Shown here one piece after another: positions 44,028-50,265 of a stretch of 64,000 nt of DNA. How positions within the stretch are numbered: the stretch's first letter is position 1; every line of letters begins with the position of its first letter. Made by a program: the position numbers and the translations under genes. The stretch is from NCBI GenBank assembly GCA_027493525.1, contig JAOSKN010000002.1:1521326-1585325 (forward strand), written 5' to 3'. The notes below the pieces were generated by a model, which was not told the origin of the DNA, did no database searches, and saw only the letters and a program-made list of their open reading frames with translations. Source of the DNA: Planctomycetota bacterium. Lineage in GTDB: Bacteria > Planctomycetota > SZUA-567 > H5-PLA8.

Positions 44028-44420
44028 CTACGGCCGGCTGCCGCCGATGTCGCGCTTGCCCGGCTTGTTGGTGGGGTTGTCGGCCAGCTCTTCCAGCCGG
44101 ACCGCGGGCGAGACGTACGGCGCGGCGAAGCGCGGCATCTTGCGGACGGCCTCGCGCTCGGTATCCGCGGGGACCTCCTCGAGCAGGCCTTTCTCGCGCA
44201 GTTCCGCGCAGAAGGCTTCCGCCTCTTCGCGCCCGGCGGGCGCGTCGAGCCGCGCGGCGATCTCCTGGAGGGAGGTCCGGCCGTCGCAGTGCCGCCAGAC
44301 GTAGGCGCCGCTGGCGTTGAGCACGTACGACTTGTGCGCGCGGGTGTCCACGACCACCGTCTCGTCGTCGAAACGCTCCCAGATGAGCTGCTCGCGGCGC
44401 TTGAAGCAACGTGAAGACAT
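44028..44420 (-). CDS. PqqD-like RiPP-recognition protein with leader-like C-terminal tail
   Basis: 130 residues, ATG at 44420 with AGGAGG eight bases upstream. Residues about 10-85 form a PqqD/RRE winged-helix domain: WERFDDETVVVDTRAHKSYVLNASGAYVWRHCDG, then TSLQEIAARL and AEAFCAELREKGLLEE. PqqD domains bind leader peptides and present them to modifying enzymes. The tail (about 95-130), beyond the usual end of the family, reads RFAAPYVSPAVRLEELADNP and then K-P-G-K-R-D-I-G-G-S-R-P. Its Y-x-x-P-x-V pattern resembles the lasso-leader motif that RRE domains bind. The HprK-like kinase gene follows after one base. Confidence 0.8.
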   Translation of the reverse strand: MSSRCFKRREQLIWERFDDETVVVDTRAHKSYVLNASGAYVWRHCDGRTSLQEIAARLDAPAGREEAEAFCAELREKGLLEEVPADTEREAVRKMPRFAAPYVSPAVRLEELADNPTNKPGKRDIGGSRP

Positions 44421-44603
44421 GCTGAACCTCCTGCCCCGCGCGCATTATCGTGGAAAAGACCCGGGGATTCAACCGTGGATGTTTCGCGAACCGGCTGCGC
44501 AGGCACTCGTGCATGCCGGCCGCGTGCGTTGTGCCGCGCGGTCCGGCATGGTATTCCGTACCTTGGCGGGAGGCCGCGCTTCACACGTGCGGCGGCGGGG
44601 CTC

Positions 44604-46559
44604 ATGAGCGAACCCACGGTCACGGCGCACGATCCGTTCGAGGAACTGGCCCGGCGCGACGAACTGGACAGCCGGCTGGGCTGGCTGGTCAACCTGCGCT
44701 GGCTGGCGCTGGGGGGCGTCTTCACGACGGTGGCGCTGGCGCAGGCGCTGGATGCGATCGAGAGGCCGTGGCCGCTCTGGGCGGTTGGCGCGGCGATGCT
44801 GCTCTTCAACCTGGGCTTGTACGGGCTGCGCCGCGCGCACCCGGAGCGGACGCTGCGGGCGCTCACGTCGGAAGGCCTGCTGCAGATCGGGCTGGACGTG
44901 GCGGGGCTGGGGCTGCTGATCTTCTTCGCGGGCGGGCTCTCCAACCCGTTCGTCTTCTTCTTCACGCATCACGTGGTCATCGCGGCGATCCTCTTCGACC
45001 GGCGGCGGGCGTACGCGGTGGCGGCGCTGACGAGCGCGATGGTGGTGCTGCTGGCGCTGGCCGAGGAGGCGCCGTGGCTGGGGGCGTGGCCGCTGAGCCC
45101 GGAATTGGGTTTCCACGCGGCGAGCGGGATCGACCGGGCGGTGCTGGCCCTGGCGCTGATCCTGACGCTCGTCTTCAGCGCTTACATGGTGACGACGATC
45201 ATGGAGCACCTGCGCCGGCGCGGGAGCGACGTGCGCCGGCTCAACGCGGACCTGGCCGAGCGCGTGCAGGCGCTGGCGGCGGCGGAGCGGAAGCTGAAGG
45301 CCGAACACGAACGCGCGCGCGCGATCCTGGAGTGCATGGACGAAGGCGTCGTCGTCGTGGACCTCGGCGCGAAGGTGCTCCTGGCCAACAGCGCCGCGCA
45401 GCATTCGGCCGTGGAGGCGCTGACCGAGACGCTGCGCCGCGCGGGGGCGCTCGACGAGGCCGCGCGCCAGGCGCTGCGCAAGCGTTTCCACGACCCGTGC
45501 GTGGCCGAAGGCGCCGATCCGCGCGAGCACGCCGGCGACTGCGAAAAGAAGGATCCCGAGGCCTGCCTCCACGACGCGCTGGAGCAGGGCGGGGAACTCT
45601 GCCCCAGCGTGCTGATGCTCCTCGGCGCCGACCCGCCGCCCCCGCCGCCGGTGCTGCTCGCGCCGGAGGCCCCGGTGCGCGTGGACCTGGAGCGCGACGG
45701 GCGCTGCCTGGAGAACACGGTGAGCGCGGTGCGGACGCGCGACGGCGAGGCGCTGGGCGTGGTGGTGGTCTCGCGCGACGTGACCCCGCGCTACAGCCTC
45801 GAACGCCAGGTGCGCCACGCCGAGAAGCTCCATGCCGTCGGGCGGCTGGCCGCCGGCGCGGCGCACGAGCTGAACACGCCGCTCGGGACGATCCTGGGCT
45901 ACGCGCAGATGCTCCTGGAAGATGGGGACGCCGACCGCGCGCGCGTCCAGCGCGACATGAAGGCCGTCGAGGAACAGGCGCGGCGCTGCCGCCGGATCGT
46001 GCAGGGCATGCTCGACTTCGCCCGCAAGGCCGGCGGCGGGCGCGAGCCCCTGCGCATCGAGGAACTCCTCGCCAAGGCCTCCGAACTGACCGCGCACAGC
46101 CTGGAGATGCGCGGGATCGCGCTCCACGGCCCGCGCCTCGAGCGGCCCCTCCCGCGCGTCGCCGCCGCGGCCAACGAGATCGAACAGGTGCTGGTCAACC
46201 TGATCACCAACGCGGCCGACGCCTTCGAGACGCTCGATCCGCCCGCGCGCGCAAGCCGCGGAGGGGCGCGCGTGAGCCTGGATGCCCGCGCCGAGCCGTC
46301 CGGCGGCGTCCTGATCGCGGTCGAGGACAACGGCCCGGGCGTTCCCGAGGCGCTGCGCAAGGAGGTCTTCGAGCCGTTCTTCACCACCAAGCCGACGGGG
46401 AAGGGGACCGGCCTGGGGCTCTCCATCGCCCGGCGCATCGTCGAGGACCACGGCGGGACGCTGCAACTGCTCCCGCGCCAAGACGGCCAGCCCGGCGCGC
46501 GCTTCGAGATGCGCCTCCCCGCCGCGAAGGAGATCCCGGCGGAGGCGGCGGCCAAGTAG
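44604..46559 (+). CDS. RegB/PrrB-like redox sensor histidine kinase
   Basis: 651 residues. Six membrane helices (about 28-205) include GGLSNPF at 110-116, the quinone-binding signature of RegB-type kinases. A coiled coil (about 205-240) and PAS-like domain follow, with an unusual Cys-rich insert (about 290-335: HDPC, HAGDC, PEAC, GELC). Then come the H-box AAGAAHELNTPLGTILGY, N-box LVNLITNAADAFE and ATP-lid GPGVPEALRKEVFEPFFTTK with GKGTGLGLS. It would report membrane redox state to a response regulator, which is not adjacent. Divergent from the PqqD-like gene. Confidence 0.88.
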   Translation: MSEPTVTAHDPFEELARRDELDSRLGWLVNLRWLALGGVFTTVALAQALDAIERPWPLWAVGAAMLLFNLGLYGLRRAHPERTLRALTSEGLLQIGLDVAGLGLLIFFAGGLSNPFVFFFTHHVVIAAILFDRRRAYAVAALTSAMVVLLALAEEAPWLGAWPLSPELGFHAASGIDRAVLALALILTLVFSAYMVTTIMEHLRRRGSDVRRLNADLAERVQALAAAERKLKAEHERARAILECMDEGVVVVDLGAKVLLANSAAQHSAVEALTETLRRAGALDEAARQALRKRFHDPCVAEGADPREHAGDCEKKDPEACLHDALEQGGELCPSVLMLLGADPPPPPPVLLAPEAPVRVDLERDGRCLENTVSAVRTRDGEALGVVVVSRDVTPRYSLERQVRHAEKLHAVGRLAAGAAHELNTPLGTILGYAQMLLEDGDADRARVQRDMKAVEEQARRCRRIVQGMLDFARKAGGGREPLRIEELLAKASELTAHSLEMRGIALHGPRLERPLPRVAAAANEIEQVLVNLITNAADAFETLDPPARASRGGARVSLDARAEPSGGVLIAVEDNGPGVPEALRKEVFEPFFTTKPTGKGTGLGLSIARRIVEDHGGTLQLLPRQDGQPGARFEMRLPAAKEIPAEAAAK

Positions 46560-46811
46560 GTGTAATCTGTAATCTGTAATCTGTAATCTGTAGTCTGTGA
46601 TCTGTAGTCTGTAGTCTGTGATCTGTAACGGCGGGGAAATGTCGAAAGTCAAACGTTGAAAGTCAAAAGTCAAGAGTCGAAGGTCGAAAGTCAAACGTTG
46701 AAAAGTTGAAAGTTGAAAGTCAAAAGTCAAGAGTCAAGAGTCAAGAGTCAAGAGTCGAAGGTCGAAAGTCAGAAGCGCCACCTGATCACAGTTCACAGTT
46801 CACAGTTCACA
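46558..46811. repeat. Three successive heptamer arrays (CTGTAAT, GTCAAAA, TTCACAG types)
   Basis: About ten CTGTRRT units (46558-46627), then about eighteen degenerate GTCAARA/GTTGAAA units (46636-46770), then three TTCACAG units (46788-46811) that are broken by IS copy 2. The middle array has the most unit variation. Confidence 0.92.
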
Positions 46812-48153
46812 GGCCAAGTGTCAGCAACCCCTAGTCACTTGAGTGTCAGCAATCCCTGGTCACCATCAGCCTCTAAACGGCCAATTCAGGAGGCGGATGT
46901 GAGACAAAAAACAAGCTCGCCCAGCGACGCCGAGAGATGGTTCGGCTGACGCGCCGCGGCGTCTCCCTGCGCGAGGTCGCCCGCCGCTTCGGCGTGTCTC
47001 TGGGCACCGTCCAACTCTGGGTCCGGCGCGCCCATGGACAACGGCTCGACCGCGTCTGCTTTGACGACCGGCTCGCGGGCGCGCCACGCGCCGCCAACCG
47101 CCTCGCCGAGGATCTGGAAGACTTGATCCTCGACCTGCGCCGACAACTCAAAACGCACAGCGCGCTCGGCGAGCACGGCGCCGCGGCCATTCGTCGCGCC
47201 CTCCAGGAGCAGGGCGGGCCGCAGCCGGCCGTGCGGACCATCGGCCGCGTGCTCGAACGCCGTGGCGCGCTCGACGGCCGCCGCCGTCTGCGCCGGAACC
47301 CTCCGCCACGTGGCTGGTACCTGCCCGAGTTGGCTGCGGGCCGCGCGGAACTCGACAGCTTCGACTTCATCGAAGACCTGCGCATCGCCGGCGGGCCGCT
47401 GCTGGACGTGCTGACGGGTGTCTCGCTGCACGGCAACTTGGCCGATGCCTGGGTAAGCGCACAACCCACGACGCCGCTGGTGCTTAGCTGCCTGCTGGCG
47501 CGCTGGCGACGCGATGGTTTGCCAACCTATGCCCAGTTCGATAACGACACGCGCTTTCAAGGCGGCCACAATCGGCCGGACGTCTTTGGCCGCGTCACAC
47601 GCCTGTCCCTGCAACTGGGCGTCGTCCCGGTCTTCGCGCCGCCGCGCGAACCGGGCTTCCAGAACGCCATCGAAAACTTCAACGGGCGCTGGCAGCAAGC
47701 CGTCTGGCGCCGCTTCCAAGTCGCCTCGCGGGAGGAACTCCAGGCCCACGCCGAGCGCTACACGGCGGCCTTCCGAGCGCGGTATACGGCGCGCCAGGAG
47801 GCCGCGCCGAACCGTCGAGCCTTCCCGCAGCCATGGCGCCTGAAACTGGAACCCCTGCCCCAGGGCCGTTTGATTTTCCTGCGCCGTTGCAATGCGCAAG
47901 GCCGCTTCGACATGCTCGGTCACCGTTTCGTCATCGGCCGCCATTGGGGCCACCGCCTGGTCCGGGCCGAAGTCGATCTGAAGGCCGAGCGCATCCGCGT
48001 CTACGGGCTGCGCCGCAGGGAACCGACCGTCCAGCCACTGCTGCAAGAGTTTCATTACCAGCCCCAATTGCGACCAAAATTCCATTGACCCGAACGGCTT
48101 CCCGATGACAGTTTTGCTGACCCCAAGTGACTAGGGGTTGCTGACACTTGGCC
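46812..48153 (+). mobile_element. Integrase-type insertion sequence, copy 2
   Basis: Same 1,342 bp as copy 1, same orientation, 15.8 kb apart, with identical 30-bp inverted ends and the doubled left-end motif. Only a handful of base differences are visible. It sits in a TTCACAG array; GTTCACA lies on both sides and the 7-bp phase runs on unbroken. Confidence 0.93.
46937..48088 (+). CDS. DDE integrase-core (rve) transposase, copy 2
   Basis: 383 residues, differing from copy 1 at three positions that I can see: Thr for Ala near residue 5, Val for Ala in TGVSLHGN, Val for Gly in QQAVWRRF. The catalytic residues are unchanged. The near-identity indicates recent transposition or gene conversion. 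The same upstream GTG/A6 arrangement is present. Confidence 0.9.
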   Translation: MVRLTRRGVSLREVARRFGVSLGTVQLWVRRAHGQRLDRVCFDDRLAGAPRAANRLAEDLEDLILDLRRQLKTHSALGEHGAAAIRRALQEQGGPQPAVRTIGRVLERRGALDGRRRLRRNPPPRGWYLPELAAGRAELDSFDFIEDLRIAGGPLLDVLTGVSLHGNLADAWVSAQPTTPLVLSCLLARWRRDGLPTYAQFDNDTRFQGGHNRPDVFGRVTRLSLQLGVVPVFAPPREPGFQNAIENFNGRWQQAVWRRFQVASREELQAHAERYTAAFRARYTARQEAAPNRRAFPQPWRLKLEPLPQGRLIFLRRCNAQGRFDMLGHRFVIGRHWGHRLVRAEVDLKAERIRVYGLRRREPTVQPLLQEFHYQPQLRPKFH

Positions 48154-48187
48154 GTTCACAGATTACAGATCACAGATTACAGATCAC
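48154..48187. repeat. TTCACAG/ATTACAG heptamer array after IS copy 2
   Basis: About five units; the right end encodes the stop codon of the membrane protein gene on the minus strand. Confidence 0.88.
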
Positions 48188-48747
48188 TGTTCACTGGCCA
48201 CAGGCTTCTCCTCCTTCGGCTCGCCAAAGAGCTTCCTGCCGCCGAGCTTCAGAAGGCCGAAGAGGACCAGCGCGATGGTAAAGAGGGTCTCGATGCCCGC
48301 GCCGAAGAAGGCGAAGATGTGCGTGCGCTGGATCATCAACGCCAGGGCGAAGCTGATGCCGAGCATCAGCATCAGGCCGCTGAGCCGGTCGAAGCCGGGG
48401 ACGCGCTGGAGCGGGACGGCTTTGTTGACCAGGAAGATCGTCGCCACCATCGAGGCGATGGGCAGGAAGTAGACCAGGACGTTCACGCGCGTGAGGTCGG
48501 CGTTCCGGAAGAAGAGCATGTAGCCCGTCACCACCGCCGCGAAGATCCCCGGCACGCACGCGACGTAGATCAGCACCGAATAAAGGTAGCGCCAGGACGA
48601 GACGCCCAGCGCGTCGCGTTCGTGCACCAGCCCCGCGACCCCCGCCAGCAGCGGCGGCGCGAGGAAGACGCCGAGGACGATCCAGGGATGGGCGCCGGCG
48701 AGCTGGAAGAGTTCTTCAAGGGTCATGGGCTTGGGGGCCGCCTCCAT
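48184..48747 (-). CDS. Hypothetical five-helix membrane protein
   Basis: 187 residues (ATG at 48747, alternative at 48726 before MTLEELFQLAG). Helices at about 20-42, 52-77, 86-106, 118-140 and 143-168. Not recognised. The C-terminal codons S-E-Q-stop are formed by the adjoining heptamer array, so the present end may not be ancestral. Confidence 0.65.
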   Translation of the reverse strand: MEAAPKPMTLEELFQLAGAHPWIVLGVFLAPPLLAGVAGLVHERDALGVSSWRYLYSVLIYVACVPGIFAAVVTGYMLFFRNADLTRVNVLVYFLPIASMVATIFLVNKAVPLQRVPGFDRLSGLMLMLGISFALALMIQRTHIFAFFGAGIETLFTIALVLFGLLKLGGRKLFGEPKEEKPVASEQ

Positions 48748-48900
48748 GCGGGTCCGTTCCGGCCACCTGTTCAGACGAGTCTATAGCTTCTTTCGGTTTC
48801 CATTGCCAGCGGTTGAGGGTTCGACATGTGCGCCACAGGTGCCTCCCGGCGCCGCGTTTCTTCGTGATACGGGTCATCGTGGCACGGTGTGGCGGCCCGT

Positions 48901-48984
48901 GTGCCACGGGTCAAGGGCGCAGCCCTTGCCCCGTGCTGGGGCGCGCGCCGCTCGGCACGGGGCGGCGGCGCCGACCCGTGGCAC
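48901..48984. repeat. REP palindrome pair (family 1), inverted
   Basis: Inverted copies at 48901-48936 (GTGCCACGGGTCAAGGGCGC...) and 48955-48984 (...GCCGACCCGTGGCAC), separated by a GC-rich spacer CTGGGGCGCGCGCCGCTCG. It lies just downstream of the ankyrin gene. The rest of 48748-48900 shows nothing else. Confidence 0.88.
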
Positions 48985-48988
48985 GTGC

Positions 48989-50104
48989 TCACCGTACCTG
49001 CGCCTTCAGGAACGCCGCGGCGTTGCGTTTGCCGGCCTGCTGCGCGACTTGGAATGGCGTGAGTCCCTTCCCGTTCTTGAGGTCGAGCTTCGCGCCGTGG
49101 TCGAGGAGCAGCTTGAGGAACTTCTCGTTGAGCCCGCGGCGCGCGGCGGCGTGGAGCGCGGTCTCCTGGTCCTTCCCGCATTTCAGGTTCGGGTCGGCGC
49201 CGTGTTCGAGGAGCCACGGCACGCCCTGGATGCTGGTCCACATGATTACGAAATGGAGCGCGGTGTTCCTGGCCGTCTCGTGCTTGTGATTCAGGTCGCA
49301 GCCGTGTTCGACGAGCAGTTCCAGGCAGCGCGTGTACGCGCCCTCGGCGCTGTGGTGGAGCGACTCGCCGTCGTGCGGGTTGGCGCCGGCCTTCAGCAGG
49401 ATCTCGGCGAGTTCGGGATGGTTGGCCCAGCCGGTGGCCCAGTAGAGCGCCGGGAGCGGCCATTTGCCCTCGAAGAGGAAGGCCTCGTTCGCGCTCGCGC
49501 CGAGCTTCAGGAGCCGCTTCGCGATCTCGCGGAGCGCTGTGCCATACTTCGGTTCGGCCTGGTGGCGGCGCGAGGCGCAGGCGAAGAGCAGCGGCGTCCA
49601 GCCGGTCTCATCGCGGGCCGTGGCGAGTTGCTGGTCCTGCTTGAGCAGCGCCTCGACGCGCGCGAGGTCGCCGAAGGCCGCGGCGGTCCAGATGTCGGGC
49701 CGCTTGAGCTGCTTCTCCAGCAGCGGCACGAAGCGCGGCTCGCCGCCGCAGGCCGCCAGCGCGACCGCCGACCAGTTGGCGTGCGTCCCGCGCAGCAGCG
49801 GGTCGGCGCCGGCCTTCAGGAGCATCCCGGCGATCCGCTCGTGCGCCTTCGACTTGGGCAGCGTCTTCTTGTGTTCGATGACGCGGTGGAGCGGGCGGTG
49901 GCGGTGGTTGGTCTTCGAGAGCACGTTCGGATCGGCGCCGGCCTTGAGCAGCGCGGCGACAAGCTTCTCGCGCTCGAAGAAGCAGGCGTCCATGAGCGGC
50001 TGCCAGTCCTTGGCGGCCTCGGGATGCCGCTTCAGGAGCTTCAGCGCGCGGGCTTCGTCGCCGCTGCGCGCGGCAGCGGCAATCTGTTTGGCTGGCTTGG
50101 GCAT
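48989..50104 (-). CDS. Ankyrin-repeat protein
   Basis: 371 residues from the ATG at 50104, no signal peptide. About nine ankyrin repeats are visible, for example LVAALLKAGADPNVLSK, GMLLKAGADPLLRGTHANW, TGWTPLLFACASRR, AEILLKAGANPHDGESLHHSAEG and TALHAAARRGLNEKFLKLLLDHGAKLDLK. Ankyrin proteins mediate protein binding; in bacteria they are sometimes effectors. The gene has a near-identical REP pair on each side (48901-48984 and 50141-50223). Confidence 0.9.
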   Translation of the reverse strand: MPKPAKQIAAAARSGDEARALKLLKRHPEAAKDWQPLMDACFFEREKLVAALLKAGADPNVLSKTNHRHRPLHRVIEHKKTLPKSKAHERIAGMLLKAGADPLLRGTHANWSAVALAACGGEPRFVPLLEKQLKRPDIWTAAAFGDLARVEALLKQDQQLATARDETGWTPLLFACASRRHQAEPKYGTALREIAKRLLKLGASANEAFLFEGKWPLPALYWATGWANHPELAEILLKAGANPHDGESLHHSAEGAYTRCLELLVEHGCDLNHKHETARNTALHFVIMWTSIQGVPWLLEHGADPNLKCGKDQETALHAAARRGLNEKFLKLLLDHGAKLDLKNGKGLTPFQVAQQAGKRNAAAFLKAQVR

Positions 50105-50140
50105 GGCGTCGGGATCCAGGCTCCGGTTTCCGGGTTTGAC

Positions 50141-50223
50141 GTGCCACGGGTCAAGGGCGCAGCCTTGCCCCGTGCTGGGGCGCGCGCCGCTCGGCACGGT
50201 CCTGTTGCGCCGACCCGTGGCAC
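50141..50223. repeat. REP palindrome pair (family 1), inverted
   Basis: Copies at 50141-50175 and 50194-50223 around the same spacer as the 48901 pair (CTGGGGCGCGCGCCGCTCG). It lies between the mutS stop and the ankyrin start. Confidence 0.88.
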
Positions 50224-50265
50224 GGCTCTGCGCGGAGTCCGGAGTCCGGCTCCCGGACCCTTCCG

